Source: Stackebrandtia albiflava (GTDB lineage Bacteria; Actinomycetota; Actinomycetes; Mycobacteriales; Micromonosporaceae). From it: DNA of 64,000 bases. The notes under the pieces were generated by a model, which was not told where the DNA came from, searched no databases, and worked only from the letters and a program-made list of their open reading frames with translations. Of this stretch, positions 16,894-25,609 are shown in pieces. Position 1 is the first letter of the stretch. The number at the start of each line of letters is the position of its first letter. Made by a program: the position numbers and the translations under genes. The stretch covers positions 682,001-746,000 of the forward strand of contig NZ_VLLL01000006.1 of the NCBI RefSeq assembly GCF_007994225.1. The letters run 5' to 3'.

Positions 16894-16922
16894 GGCGGCC
16901 TCCCGGGTGCCGGGAGACCGCC
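16894..16922 (-). terminator. Terminator downstream of tRNA-Ala
   Basis: A hairpin of 5 + 7 base pairs with one mismatch: GGCGG and CTCCCGG pair with CCGGGAG and CCGCC, loop GTG. It lies 17 nt beyond the 3' end of the minus-strand tRNA-Ala gene. Confidence 0.7.
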
Positions 16923-16938
16923 TCTCAGGTCCGTCAAG

Positions 16939-17011
16939 TGGAGACAAGGGGAATCGAACCCCTAACCTCTGCCTTGCAAAAGCAGCGCTCTGCCAATTGA
17001 GCTATGTCCCC
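16939..17011 (-). tRNA. tRNA-Ala (TGC)
   Basis: A 73-nt cloverleaf on the minus strand. The acceptor stem GGGGACA pairs with TGTCTCC (one G-U). The anticodon stem CTGCT/AGCAG holds the loop TTTGCAA, giving anticodon TGC. The T-arm contains GGTTCGATTCC. CCA is not encoded. A terminator hairpin follows at 16894-16922. Confidence 0.96.
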
Positions 17012-17099
17012 GAGCCGGTGTGTTACCACCGGGATGCCGACGGGCTCGCACCCGGCGACATCGGCTTGCGAATTGTAGCGTGGCGTTCGACGCCGGAGC

Positions 17100-17231
17100 C
17101 TAGCGCACGTCCTCGGCCGAGGTGGTCGCCTCATGCCACAGCGCCCGCTCCTCGTTCATCGCCTTGACCTTCTTGGCCACCACGGCGGCGACGCCAACGA
17201 CGCCCGCCAGGATGATCAGCTTCTTCCACAT
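17100..17231 (-). CDS. DLW-39 family small membrane protein
   Basis: A 43-residue protein with one N-terminal membrane helix (MWKKLIILAGVVGVAAVV) and a short charged tail containing the family element EERALWHEAT. DLW-39 proteins are tiny actinobacterial proteins of unknown function that are typically annotated beside tRNA-Ala, as here, where the tRNA lies 88 bp downstream on the same strand. The usual neighbours gyrA, DUF3566 and tRNA-Ile are not in this window. The start is fixed by the helix and by sequence conservation in the family. Confidence 0.8.
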   Translation of the reverse strand: MWKKLIILAGVVGVAAVVAKKVKAMNEERALWHEATTSAEDVR

Positions 17232-17398
17232 CGGCACAGTCCCCCTAAGTAGACGAATAGATAGCCGGTGAAACCGCCCAAGCATACCCAAGTGAACCCG
17301 GGTGATGCGTGGGGGTTATCGATCGGTATGACACCCCTTACCCGCTTCACCTGCCCATCAACCCACGATCCGGGCCGAATGTGACCCCGGGCGCGCCG

Positions 17399-18244
17399 TC
17401 AGCACCGGACCGCCTGCATCGCCTCCATCGCCGCCTGATCGGTCTCGCTCACCGTCACCTCCCCGGGGACCTCCCAGGCGCCGACGGTCAGCCGGAACGG
17501 GAACAGCCACGGCTTCTTCGCCTCGGCGAGCGCGTGCGCGTCGCACCGGTTCGCGTCCACCTCCACGGGCACCGACAGTTCCGCCGTCCCGGGCGGCAGT
17601 TCCCCCAACGGCGGCCCGGCGGTGACCGGCGTGACGGCGTAGTGCGGGTTGCCGGTCACGGAGTCGAGTGTGATGGGCAGGTCGCCGCCGACGCGGATCA
17701 CTCGCAGCTCACCCAGCAACACACCGGAGGGCGCGGACCGCCAGTCACCGAACTCGACGCGGGCGGTGCGGGCGAGCAGCGCGGTGGCGCAGTCGCGGCC
17801 GACCAAGCGGTCGAGGGTGCCGTTGGGATGCGCGAGCGGCAAGGCGACCGCGTGTTCCACGCCCCGTGACGACACCCGGAGTTCGGCGGTCGCGGGTGCC
17901 GTGGCGGGGGCGATGTCGTCGCCGCACATCGCGGTGGGCACCGGGATGAAGACGTCCCGGGTGGCGTCGGCGGGCACGGTGACCGAGACCTCGGTACCGG
18001 CGGATTCGGCCAGTGACGCCGACACCAGCCGGACGTGCCGGACCGTCACCTCGGTGTCGCCGGCATTGGTGACGGCGAGCGCCACCGTGTCCGGTTGTGG
18101 ATTGAGCCGACGGATCTCCAGCGACGCGGACAGCCGGGGCGGCTCCGACGGCTCGGGGGACGGCCGCAGCCCCGCCCCGAACAGGCTCGCGGCCGCCGCC
18201 AGCAGCACGAAACCGCCGACGGCGACCACTCTGAGGTAACGCAT
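17399..18244 (-). CDS. Secreted or membrane-anchored protein of unknown function
   Basis: A 281-residue protein with an N-terminal hydrophobic segment (VVAVGGFVLLAAAASLFGA) that is a signal peptide or anchor, followed by a Pro/Ser-rich linker. The rest looks like beta-sandwich repeats: VALAVTNAGDTEVTVRHVRL in the first half and a second module around ELRVIRVGGDLPITLDSV. There are two cysteine pairs (DCAT, NRCD and a C-terminal Cys). I do not recognise a named family. It is the only gene between the DLW-39 gene and the SDR gene, both on the same strand. Confidence 0.7.
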   Translation of the reverse strand: MRYLRVVAVGGFVLLAAAASLFGAGLRPSPEPSEPPRLSASLEIRRLNPQPDTVALAVTNAGDTEVTVRHVRLVSASLAESAGTEVSVTVPADATRDVFIPVPTAMCGDDIAPATAPATAELRVSSRGVEHAVALPLAHPNGTLDRLVGRDCATALLARTARVEFGDWRSAPSGVLLGELRVIRVGGDLPITLDSVTGNPHYAVTPVTAGPPLGELPPGTAELSVPVEVDANRCDAHALAEAKKPWLFPFRLTVGAWEVPGEVTVSETDQAAMEAMQAVRC

Positions 18245-18293
18245 GCCACCATCTTGGCGATCGAGGAATGTAGATCCGGCAGTGGGATCGGTC

Positions 18294-18995
18294 TCAGACC
18301 GGTTGGCCCACGGGCCGGATCGTGATGGTGTTGACGTCCACGCCCTCGGGCGCGCACACCGCCCACCGGATCGATTCGGCGGCCTGTTCGGCGGTCAGGT
18401 TGTGTCCCTCGGGTGGCCCGCCCATGCCGCTCCAGAAGTCGCTGTCGACCCGGCCGGGAGCGATCAGCGTGACACCGATCCCGTCGCCGGTCACCGCCCG
18501 GCGCGTGTTCTCCGCCAGACCGGTGACCGCCCACTTCGTCGCCCCGTAGATGTTCCCGGGAATGTGGACCATGCCCGTGACACTGCCGACCAGGACGATC
18601 CTTCCCCGGCTGCGGCGCAGATGTGGAACCGCGGTGTTGATCAACAGGGCCGGCCCGAGCACGTTGGTGAGGACCATGTCCCGCCAACCCCGCGGGTCAC
18701 CGTCCACGACCGAGTCGTGGGTGGCGTAACCGGCGTTGGCCACCACCGCGTCCAGCCGTCCGAACCGCGCGACGGTCCGGTCCACCGCCTCGGCCACGGC
18801 GTCGGGGTCGGCGGCGTCGCCTGACAGGGTGAGCACGTCCTCGGGGCGTTCGACGGATTCCGCGAACCGCCGGAGGCGTTCGTCGCCGCGCGCGGTGACG
18901 GCGACCCGGTGGCCCGCCCGCAGCAGCGCCCGCGCCGCCGCGGCACCGATCCCGCTGGAGCCGCCGGTGATGAGTGTGACTGGTGATTCGGTCAT
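18294..18995 (-). CDS. Short-chain dehydrogenase/reductase
   Basis: A 233-residue NAD(P)-dependent oxidoreductase of the classical SDR type. It has the cofactor motif TLITGGSSGIGAAAARALL at the N-terminus, the NAG motif (VVANAGYATHD), catalytic Ser in VLVGSVTGMVHI and the Tyr-x-x-x-Lys dyad in YGATKWAVTGLAENTR. It is slightly shorter than the usual 250 residues, with a brief C-terminus. An Arg after the glycine motif (TARGDERLRR) suggests NADP. The substrate is unknown, and neighbours give no pathway clue. The gene lies 49 bp upstream of the 17399-18244 gene. Confidence 0.9.
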   Translation of the reverse strand: MTESPVTLITGGSSGIGAAAARALLRAGHRVAVTARGDERLRRFAESVERPEDVLTLSGDAADPDAVAEAVDRTVARFGRLDAVVANAGYATHDSVVDGDPRGWRDMVLTNVLGPALLINTAVPHLRRSRGRIVLVGSVTGMVHIPGNIYGATKWAVTGLAENTRRAVTGDGIGVTLIAPGRVDSDFWSGMGGPPEGHNLTAEQAAESIRWAVCAPEGVDVNTITIRPVGQPV

Positions 18996-19108
18996 GCCTC
19001 GACGCTAGGACTTCGAGTGCTCTCGAAGGCAAGCGCGCGAGACCGGATGGTGGCGGAGGTCACCGTGTGAGCGGGCCGCCCCTCACGGTGGCCTCCACCG
19101 TCACCGGG

Positions 19109-19453
19109 TCAGCCCCAGCTCAGGCCGGGCGGCTGCACCACCGGGTGGTTGCCGTGCGGTGGCACCAGGACCGGCGTCGATTCGCAGTACTCGTCTTCGA
19201 ACACCAGGACCGGGCGGCTCAGGTTGTTGGCCACCGAGGCGATGCCCTCGGACAGACCGGTCGCCTGGCAGGGCGACGACGGGCCGGGCGCGATCTCCAC
19301 CTCGCCCTGGAAGTACGGTTCGGTGTAGAAGCACACGGCTCCGAGCGGGCAGCTGCCGAGCTGCTCGGGTTCCGTCGGAGTCGCCGCGGCCGAACCGGCC
19401 ATCGCCGCCGCCGCGAGCAGACCCACCGCCACACCTGTACCGATGATTCGCAT
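19109..19453 (-). CDS. Secreted peptidase inhibitor I36-like protein
   Basis: A 114-residue secreted protein. A Sec signal peptide (about residues 1-24, VAVGLLAAAAMAGSAAA then TPTEP) is followed by a beta/gamma-crystallin-like module with the conserved start CPLGAVCFYTEPYFQG and four cysteines expected to pair. This resembles the family I36 inhibitors (SMI-type) of streptomycetes, which inhibit metalloproteases; many relatives are simply small secreted crystallin-fold proteins, so inhibition is not proven. It is a single gene; the 545 bp upstream, to tRNA-Ser, hold no recognisable gene. Confidence 0.75.
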   Translation of the reverse strand: MRIIGTGVAVGLLAAAAMAGSAAATPTEPEQLGSCPLGAVCFYTEPYFQGEVEIAPGPSSPCQATGLSEGIASVANNLSRPVLVFEDEYCESTPVLVPPHGNHPVVQPPGLSWG

Positions 19454-19883
19454 GTCTCCCCCTCCTCCCGGACGGTGACGCCCGGGTTCCGTCGTGATTG
19501 GACCGCCGGCTCGGCGGCCACGATGACGATACGCTCCGTAATCGCATCCGGGGTGAGTATCGGAACCACGGGAGGAATTCCGTTTCGCGGTGCGCCAACG
19601 GTTGCGTGAGCCCGCGAGATCACGCCGGTTCCCGGCCGGGAATCGATAAGATCACGCTGCGTGTCGGAGGTCCGAGCCGGCGCGGTGCGCCGGATGGGCT
19701 GCGGTTCGGGTTCCGCGGTCGTGGTTCCGCAGCGGCGGGAGGGATCAGGACCGGGCGGGAGGCTGCGTTCCGACAGCGGGCCTCTCTGCGCGATGCCGAC
19801 GCGCCCTCACGGCCGTGCCCCTTCTGTGCCACTAACAGCGGTCAGGACCGGTCATGGAGGGCCGACGAGGCTTGACATGACAA

Positions 19884-19919
19884 CGGCCCCGGTTCCAGCG
19901 TTGGAGCTGGTCGGGGCCG
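19884..19919 (-). terminator. Terminator of the tRNA-Ser transcript
   Basis: An 8-bp GC stem (19884-19891 with 19912-19919) enclosing a second 5-bp stem CCAGC/GCTGG. It lies 80 nt beyond the tRNA-Ser 3' end, so the precursor would include the tandem repeats at 19940-20011. Confidence 0.6.
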
Positions 19920-19939
19920 GATTGGCGGAGGCCGTATTT

Positions 19940-20011
19940 CAGATCCTCCTCCACTGCGTTGCGGAGGCGGTGCAGCAGATCCTCCTGCACTTCGTTGCGG
20001 AGGATGAGGGA
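19940..20011. repeat. Two 36-bp imperfect tandem repeats at the 3' side of tRNA-Ser
   Basis: Unit 1 is 19940-19975 and unit 2 is 19976-20011; both start CAGATCCTCC and contain CGTTGCGGAGG. Unit 2 runs into the 3' end of the tRNA-Ser gene. Each unit has CCTCC and GGAGG arms able to pair. Confidence 0.7.
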
Positions 20012-20088
20012 TTTGAACCCTCGATGCGGGATTAACCGCAAACCCGCTTAGCAGGCGGGCGCCATAGACCGGACTAGGCGAATCCTCC
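19999..20088 (-). tRNA. tRNA-Ser (GCT)
   Basis: A 90-nt class II tRNA on the minus strand. The acceptor stem GGAGGAT pairs with ATCCTCC, with discriminator G. The anticodon stem CCCGC/GCGGG holds the loop CTGCTAA, anticodon GCT. It has the long variable arm typical of serine tRNAs and the T-loop GGTTCAAATCC. CCA is not encoded. Confidence 0.96.
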
Positions 20089-20203
20089 ATTGACCGCGCA
20101 CGGTCAATGCGGAACAGCATAGCGGGTGCCGGGGGCGGGCTGCACGCCGGATATCACCCCTGGACGGGTCGGTTCGCGGGGGGCCGTGACGCCGTGGAAA
20201 CGA

Positions 20204-20240
20204 GGCCGCCCCCGCGATCACGGAGATCGCGGGGGCGGCC
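20204..20240 (-). terminator. Terminator of the subtilase gene
   Basis: A perfect 16-bp GC-rich stem (20204-20219 with 20225-20240) and a 5-nt loop, starting 16 nt after the stop of the minus-strand subtilase gene. Confidence 0.8.
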
Positions 20241-20255
20241 GGGAAGTGCGGTGTG

Positions 20256-23200
20256 TCAGGCGTTGACGTTCACCGTGGTGGTGTTCAGGACGTTGCCCTG
20301 GTCGTCGATGTAGAGCACGACGCCGAGGTAACGCACCCCCGCCGTCAGGCCCGACCACGACACGCCGGCGCTGAACTTCTTACCGGTGGACACCTTCTGG
20401 TTCGCCGGGTCGGTCACGAGGTTGCCCTCGTCACCACCGACGATCCAGTGGTGGAACTTGATGTCCTCGGTCTGCGCGCCGCCGCCGAAGTAGTCCACGT
20501 AGACGACGTACGTGGCGCCACCCGGCAGGGTCCCGGACTCGTCGGAGCCGCCTGCGGCCGAGGAGCCCAGGTAGTACATGTCCTCGCCGACCTTCTGGTA
20601 GAAGAACAGGTCGAGGTCCATGTTGGCGCCGTAGTCCGACTGGAAGGTCGAGAACCGCGACAGTGTGGCGTCCTCGGGAACCGTGACCTCGATCGCCTTG
20701 ACGTGATCGTTCTCGGCCGGGTTCTCGGTGTCGAAGGACTCACCGGTCGGGTTCGACAGGGTGAACTCGTCGACCTCTCCGGCGGCCAGTCCCGCGACCG
20801 AGGTGTTCAGGTTTCCGGTGTAGCCGGCGACGCCGTCCAGCGACAGGTCGCCGTCGGTGCCCTCACCGGTGACCTCCGAGTCGACCGCCAGCGCGACCGG
20901 CTGCACGGCGATCGGGCTGCGCACCTCGTGACCGTAGAAGTCCTTCCAGGTCAGCGAACCGAACACGTACTCGTTGAACGAGGCGTCGGTGCGGGTGATG
21001 GTCAGGGTGAACGTGGCGCTCTTGCCCGGACGCAGAGTCAGCGACTTCTTGTTCACGGTCACCTTGACGCCCTCGGGCGCCTCGATGATCGGGAAGTAGG
21101 TGCTGGTCTTGTCGGACACGTTGGTCACGGTCCTGGTCACCTTCTGGGTGCCCGCGAGGTCACCGATCGCCACCGACGGGTAGTTCAGGTCGGAGGGGTC
21201 GATGGCCGGGTAGGCGTCGCAGAGGTCCGAGTACCCGATGAGCTGGAACTGGCCGATGGCGCAGCCGTACTGCAGCCACTCGTCCGGTCCCGAGTCGTAC
21301 ACCAGGCCCGGGTCGAACATGTCGCCCGGAACCACGTGGCCGGCACCGTAGCTGAACGGCGTGGCCTCGGCACCGGTGTGACGGGTGATCGGGTCGCCCT
21401 CGTTGTCGGTCTGGCTGGCGGTGGTCATCATCGCCGAGCGGATCGCCGAGGGCGACCACTCGGGGTTGGTGGCCTTCAGCAGCGCGCCCAGGCCCGCGAT
21501 GTGCGGGCTGGACATCGACGTGCCCTGGTAGGACGCGAAGTCCTGACCGCCGTTGCCCGGAGGCGCGACGGCCGCGATCACGTCGACACCCGGAGCCGTG
21601 ATGTCCGGCTTCAGGAGGTCGCCGCCGCCGGCCAGCGCCGGACCGGTGGAGGAGAAGTCCGACATGACCGGGGCCTTGGCCACGATCTGCTCGGCCGCCG
21701 CGAAGGACGCGGTGCCGTCGCCGGCGGACAGGTACGAGGTCACGGCTTCACCGGCCTCGATGCCGACGTGGATGGTCGGGACCGAGTGGTCGATGGCCAG
21801 GGTGGTCTCGGCACCGCCCGCGACGTTGTACAGGATCATGCCGACGCCGCCGGCCTCGGCGACCGCGGCACTCTTGTCGACCAACGCGACGCTTCCGCGC
21901 GCACACGCGACGATCTTGCCCTCGGCGAGGGCCGGGTCGAGCGAGCCGATGTGGCACTGCGAGACGGCGGTCGGGTTGGCGCCCTCCGCTCCGACGTCGT
22001 CCGACAGGACGGCGGCGGTGGAGGCCAACGGCTCCAGGCTACGGCCGGAACCGGTGAAGGTCGAGCCGTCGCCCAGGGTCAGGTCGGCGGTGAAGTCGCG
22101 GTCGTGGGTGCTGGCCGCGACGGTGGTGATCCAGGGGGTGTTGTGCGCGACCGTGCTGGCGCCGGGTCCGCTGTTGCCGGCGGAGTTGGCGACGAACACG
22201 CCGGCGGCCGCGGCGTTGAAGAACGCCAGGTGCACCGGGTCCACGATGTGCGTGGTGCTGCCCGAGATCGAGAAGTTGAGCACGTCGACGCCGTCGTTCA
22301 CGGCGTCCTCGATCGCGGCCACGGAGCTGGCGGTGGCGCAGCCGCCGCCGGTCTCCCAGCAGACCTTGTAGATGGCGAGGCGGGCGGCCGGGGCCATGCC
22401 CGAGATCTCGCCGTACTTGCCGGTGTCGACTCCGTAGTTGCCGGCCGCCGTGGAGGCGGTGTGGCTGCCGTGGCCACCGAAGTCGCGCGGCGAGTTGAAT
22501 TCACCCTCGTCGGTCGGGGCGTCGCCGTAGTTGTAGTAGCGGGCGCCGATGACCTTGTTGTTGCAGGTGATGTTGCCGTCCGGGCCGGCGTTGCCCTCGT
22601 CACAGACGCCGTTCCACTTGACGTCGATGATCTCCTGGTCGGGCCGGGGCTCGGGCAGCGGCGCGAACGAGGGGTTCTCGGGCCAGAAGCCGGTGTCGAT
22701 GACGCCGACGATGACGCCCTCACCGGCCGTCTCGGAGCCGCCGAACTGGTTCTGCCACACGCCGCCTTCACCGGTCAGACCGAGGAAGTCGGGCGTGTTG
22801 CTGGTGTCGAGGCGCAGTGTCTCGTTGTGCCACATGCGGAGTACACCGTCGGCCGTGGACATCTGCTTGGCCTCGGCGGCCGTCAGCTCGACGGCGAAGC
22901 CGTTGAGGACGGTGTCGTATTCGAAGAGGGTGTCCGCGCCGGGCACCTGGTCGAGCACGTCGGCGCGCAGCTCGGCCAGGTAGTCGCGGTAGCGCTCGGC
23001 GTCGGCGGAGTCGGCGTCGAGCCGTTCGCCCTCCGGGGACGCGGTGGCGTCGAAGCCGGAGACGCCACCGTCGTAGCTGGCCACGGGCTCACCGGCCACC
23101 TGCACGATGTACTTTCCGGCGGTGAACTCGTCGACGCCGAGATCGGCGTCCTCAGCCCACACCAGGTTCCCGGTGGTGGCCAACGCGGCGACCGTCGCCG

Positions 23201-23258
23201 TCGCCGTGGCCACCGCCAGTACCGTCGAGCGTCGCCGCCCGAGGTGTCTCAGATTCAC
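20256..23258 (-). CDS. Secreted S8 family serine peptidase (plant-subtilase-like)
   Basis: A 1000-residue exported protease. The signal peptide (NLRHLGRRRSTVLAVA then an Ala/Thr-rich core) is followed by an I9 propeptide (KYIVQVAGEP to about residue 140). The S8 domain has catalytic Asp in VIDTGFWPENPSF (about 186), His in GHGSHTASTAAGN (about 263) and Ser in GTSMSSPHIAGLGALL (about 581), with a protease-associated insertion. After it come an Fn3-like domain (VTRTVTNVSDKTSTYFP) and a C-terminal beta domain. The order matches plant cucumisin-like subtilases found in many actinomycetes. I prefer the GTG at 23258, because GGAGG sits 8 nt upstream; ATGs at 23273 and 23288 are in frame but poorly spaced. 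It likely degrades external protein. Confidence 0.88.
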   Translation of the reverse strand: MNLRHLGRRRSTVLAVATATATVAALATTGNLVWAEDADLGVDEFTAGKYIVQVAGEPVASYDGGVSGFDATASPEGERLDADSADAERYRDYLAELRADVLDQVPGADTLFEYDTVLNGFAVELTAAEAKQMSTADGVLRMWHNETLRLDTSNTPDFLGLTGEGGVWQNQFGGSETAGEGVIVGVIDTGFWPENPSFAPLPEPRPDQEIIDVKWNGVCDEGNAGPDGNITCNNKVIGARYYNYGDAPTDEGEFNSPRDFGGHGSHTASTAAGNYGVDTGKYGEISGMAPAARLAIYKVCWETGGGCATASSVAAIEDAVNDGVDVLNFSISGSTTHIVDPVHLAFFNAAAAGVFVANSAGNSGPGASTVAHNTPWITTVAASTHDRDFTADLTLGDGSTFTGSGRSLEPLASTAAVLSDDVGAEGANPTAVSQCHIGSLDPALAEGKIVACARGSVALVDKSAAVAEAGGVGMILYNVAGGAETTLAIDHSVPTIHVGIEAGEAVTSYLSAGDGTASFAAAEQIVAKAPVMSDFSSTGPALAGGGDLLKPDITAPGVDVIAAVAPPGNGGQDFASYQGTSMSSPHIAGLGALLKATNPEWSPSAIRSAMMTTASQTDNEGDPITRHTGAEATPFSYGAGHVVPGDMFDPGLVYDSGPDEWLQYGCAIGQFQLIGYSDLCDAYPAIDPSDLNYPSVAIGDLAGTQKVTRTVTNVSDKTSTYFPIIEAPEGVKVTVNKKSLTLRPGKSATFTLTITRTDASFNEYVFGSLTWKDFYGHEVRSPIAVQPVALAVDSEVTGEGTDGDLSLDGVAGYTGNLNTSVAGLAAGEVDEFTLSNPTGESFDTENPAENDHVKAIEVTVPEDATLSRFSTFQSDYGANMDLDLFFYQKVGEDMYYLGSSAAGGSDESGTLPGGATYVVYVDYFGGGAQTEDIKFHHWIVGGDEGNLVTDPANQKVSTGKKFSAGVSWSGLTAGVRYLGVVLYIDDQGNVLNTTTVNVNA

Positions 23259-23563
23259 TTTGGGGACCTCCATGCCTCCCATGGACACATGCGCACGGGT
23301 CAGCGCATGTGGCGGGAATCGTAGAGGAAAAAATCACTTTAGGTGAGAGTGCCGGGGCATCGGGACGCGAATCGATAGACATTCGGGGTGGAGTTGATAC
23401 CTCCCCGTGATCTCCATTGTGTTCACCCGTCACGCATTGTCACCTGATTCGATGATCATGACCTTGCGTATCCGTGTTGTACTGCGCCGATATGCCGCGA
23501 ATCGGGCGCGCGGCCCGACTTTCGGTCCATAGGAGAGCGATTGTGGAGTCCGTCCGGAAAACG

Positions 23564-23598
23564 GCGGCGCCGCCACGGGTGAACCGTGGCGGCGCCGC
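23564..23598 (-). terminator. Terminator of ino1
   Basis: A 15-bp perfect stem (23564-23578 with 23584-23598) with loop GTGAA, about 80 nt after the ino1 stop. The remaining 300 bp to the subtilase start holds its promoter; I see no gene there. Confidence 0.75.
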
Positions 23599-23678
23599 GA
23601 CCGAATGCGGATCCGCACCCGCCGTCACGCGGACGGATCAGTCACGCCCTTTATTCAGTGAACCGCGTCGGAACGCTT

Positions 23679-24752
23679 CTAGTTCTTTCCGGCGATGAAG
23701 TCCTCGACGGCCTGGTGGGCGTCGTGGTCGCTGTACTGCTCCGGCGGAGACTTCATGAAGTAGCTCGACGCCGACAGCACCGGCCCGGCCAGCTTGCGGT
23801 CGAGCGCGACCTTGGCGGCGCGGAGCGCGTCGATGATGACGCCGGCGGAGTTCGGGGAGTCCCACACCTCCAGCTTGAGCTCCGCGTTGAGCGGCGTGTC
23901 GCCGAACGAGCGGCCCTCCAGGCGGATATAGGCCCACTTGCGGTCGGTCAGCCACGGCACGTGGTCGGACGGTCCGATGTGCACGTCGCTGCCCTGCATC
24001 TCGTGCGGGATCTGCGAGGTCACCGACTGGGTCTTGGAGATCTTCTTCGACACCAGCCGGGATCGCTCCAGCATGTTCATGAAGTCCATGTTGCCGCCGA
24101 AGTTGAGCTGGTACGTGCGCAGCAGCTCCACACCACGGTCCTCGAACAGCTTCGCGAGGCCACGGTGGACGATCGTCGCGCCGACCTGCGACTTGATGTC
24201 GTCGCCGACGATGGGAAGCCCGGCCTCGGTGAACTTGGCGGCCCATTCCGGGTCGGAGGCGATGAACACGGGCAGGGCGTTCACGAAGGCGCAACCGGCG
24301 TCGATCGCGGCCTGGGCGTAGAACTTCGCGGCCTGTTCGGAACCGACCGGCAGGTAGCAGATCACGACGTCCACCTCGGCGTCGCGCAGCGTCTGCGCCA
24401 CGTCCACCGGCTGCTCGTCGGCCTCCTCGACCATCTCGGTGTAGTACTGGCCGAGACCGTCCAGCGTCGGGCCCCGCTGCACCGACACACCGGTGGGCGG
24501 CACCTCGCAGAACTGGATGGTGTTGTTCTCGCTGGCGGTCAGCGCCTCGGACAGGTCCCGTCCGACCTTCTTGGCGTCCACGTCGAAGGCGGCGACGAAC
24601 TCGATGTCCTTGACGTGATAGTCGCCGAACTGCACATGCATCAGCCCGGGTACCCGATCGGACGCCTCGGCGTCGCGGTAGTACTCGACGCCCTGCACGA
24701 GCGACGAGGCGCAGTTTCCGACACCGACGATGGCGACGCGGATGTTACCCAT
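23679..24752 (-). CDS. ino1: Inositol-3-phosphate synthase
   Basis: Converts glucose-6-phosphate to 1L-myo-inositol-1-phosphate using NAD, the first step toward mycothiol and phosphatidylinositol. The 357-residue protein is the short actinobacterial/archaeal form. It begins with the NAD motif [20 protein letters not shown] and contains [17 protein letters not shown], the mixed active-site/cofactor stretch [13 protein letters not shown] and catalytic lysines in [10 protein letters not shown]. Presence of this enzyme is a good marker for an actinomycete. It follows the PadR regulator gene after 27 nt, a pairing often seen in these organisms, so the two are probably one transcript. Confidence 0.95.
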   Translation of the reverse strand: MGNIRVAIVGVGNCASSLVQGVEYYRDAEASDRVPGLMHVQFGDYHVKDIEFVAAFDVDAKKVGRDLSEALTASENNTIQFCEVPPTGVSVQRGPTLDGLGQYYTEMVEEADEQPVDVAQTLRDAEVDVVICYLPVGSEQAAKFYAQAAIDAGCAFVNALPVFIASDPEWAAKFTEAGLPIVGDDIKSQVGATIVHRGLAKLFEDRGVELLRTYQLNFGGNMDFMNMLERSRLVSKKISKTQSVTSQIPHEMQGSDVHIGPSDHVPWLTDRKWAYIRLEGRSFGDTPLNAELKLEVWDSPNSAGVIIDALRAAKVALDRKLAGPVLSASSYFMKSPPEQYSDHDAHQAVEDFIAGKN

Positions 24753-24779
24753 CGCGCATGCCTCCTATATATGTAGTGA

Positions 24780-25421
24780 TCACTGACTGTCCTGCCCGTG
24801 CCGCGGTGGCGGCGCGGTGTCGTCACCGGGGTTCTCCGTCCCGGTGGTTTCCTCGGTGTCGCCGTACGACACCGAGGGCGGCCGTCCCGCCTGTTCGGAG
24901 GCGATGAGCTCGTTGAGCCAGCGCACCTCCCGCTCGGCGGCCTCCAGGCCGTGGCGTTGCAACTCCTGTGAGTACGCGTCCAGGCGCTCTGTGGCCCGGT
25001 GGACGGTCTCGCGGAGGCGTTCTCTGCGCTCCTCGATGCGGCGGCGGCGGCCCTCCAGGATCCGCAGGCGGACCGCGGGTTCACAGCGGGAGAAGAAGGC
25101 GAAGTGCACGCCGAAACCGGTGTCCTCGTATGTCTCGGGTCCGGTCGTGGTGAGCAGTTCGGTGAATCGCTCCTTGCCCTCCGGTGTGAGCCGGTAGGAG
25201 ATCTTGCCGCGTTTGCCGGTCATCGGCGGAGCCGTCTCGGTGTCGTCCGGTGCGTCCTGGGTGATCCACCCGGCGTCCCGGAGCCGGCGCAGTGTCGGAT
25301 ACAGCGATCCGTAACTGAACGCGGCACGGAACGCACCGAGTAGGGTGGTCAGGCGTTTTCGCAGTTCATAGCCGTGCATCGGTGACTCGTGCAACAAGCC
25401 GAGCACCGCCAGTTCCAGCAC
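24780..25421 (-). CDS. PadR family transcriptional regulator
   Basis: A 213-residue regulator. The PadR winged helix is at the N-terminus (LELAVLGLLHESPMHGYELR; SYGSLYPTLRRLRDAGWI; ISYRLTPEGKERF). A coiled-coil, Arg/Glu-rich C-terminal domain for dimerisation follows (about 110-180), with a disordered acidic tail. It starts at GTG 25421. A perfect inverted repeat with 11-bp arms lies 20 bp upstream and is a likely autoregulatory operator. It is cotranscribed with ino1, which it may control; the ligand is unknown. Confidence 0.9.
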   Translation of the reverse strand: MLELAVLGLLHESPMHGYELRKRLTTLLGAFRAAFSYGSLYPTLRRLRDAGWITQDAPDDTETAPPMTGKRGKISYRLTPEGKERFTELLTTTGPETYEDTGFGVHFAFFSRCEPAVRLRILEGRRRRIEERRERLRETVHRATERLDAYSQELQRHGLEAAEREVRWLNELIASEQAGRPPSVSYGDTEETTGTENPGDDTAPPPRHGQDSQ

Positions 25422-25441
25422 TCACCCTTCCTTTCGCGTGG

Positions 25442-25466
25442 TCGATGTATCGAACCGATACATCGA
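25442..25466. promoter_or_regulatory. Perfect inverted repeat, probable PadR operator
   Basis: Arms TCGATGTATCG (25442-25452) and CGATACATCGA (25456-25466) with spacer AAC. It lies in the gap between the PadR gene and the divergent DUF5318 gene, 20 bp before the PadR start. The ATGTAT core is like the PadR consensus. Confidence 0.65.
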
Positions 25467-25609
25467 ACCTTAGCGCATGGCGGCACGGGGTGTCATTCGT
25501 CCCGGGGAAAATCAACCGATGAGACGGGATTGGCCGCGGGCACGTGGATATAACGGACAAGCCGGGCGCGGAGAAGCCGCTTCCTAGCGGTGCCAAGTAC
25601 CCTGGCGGA

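Noticed and set aside
19832-20041. Minus-strand frame with a 12-residue repeat (RNEVQEDL / RNAVEEDL)
   Set aside because: It starts inside tRNA-Ser and the repeat is just the translation of the 36-bp DNA repeats; no ribosome site.
20253-23324. Plus-strand frame of about 1,020 codons opposite the subtilase gene
   Set aside because: Gly/Val/Arg-rich sequence with no fold; the minus strand has signal peptide and S8 catalytic motifs.
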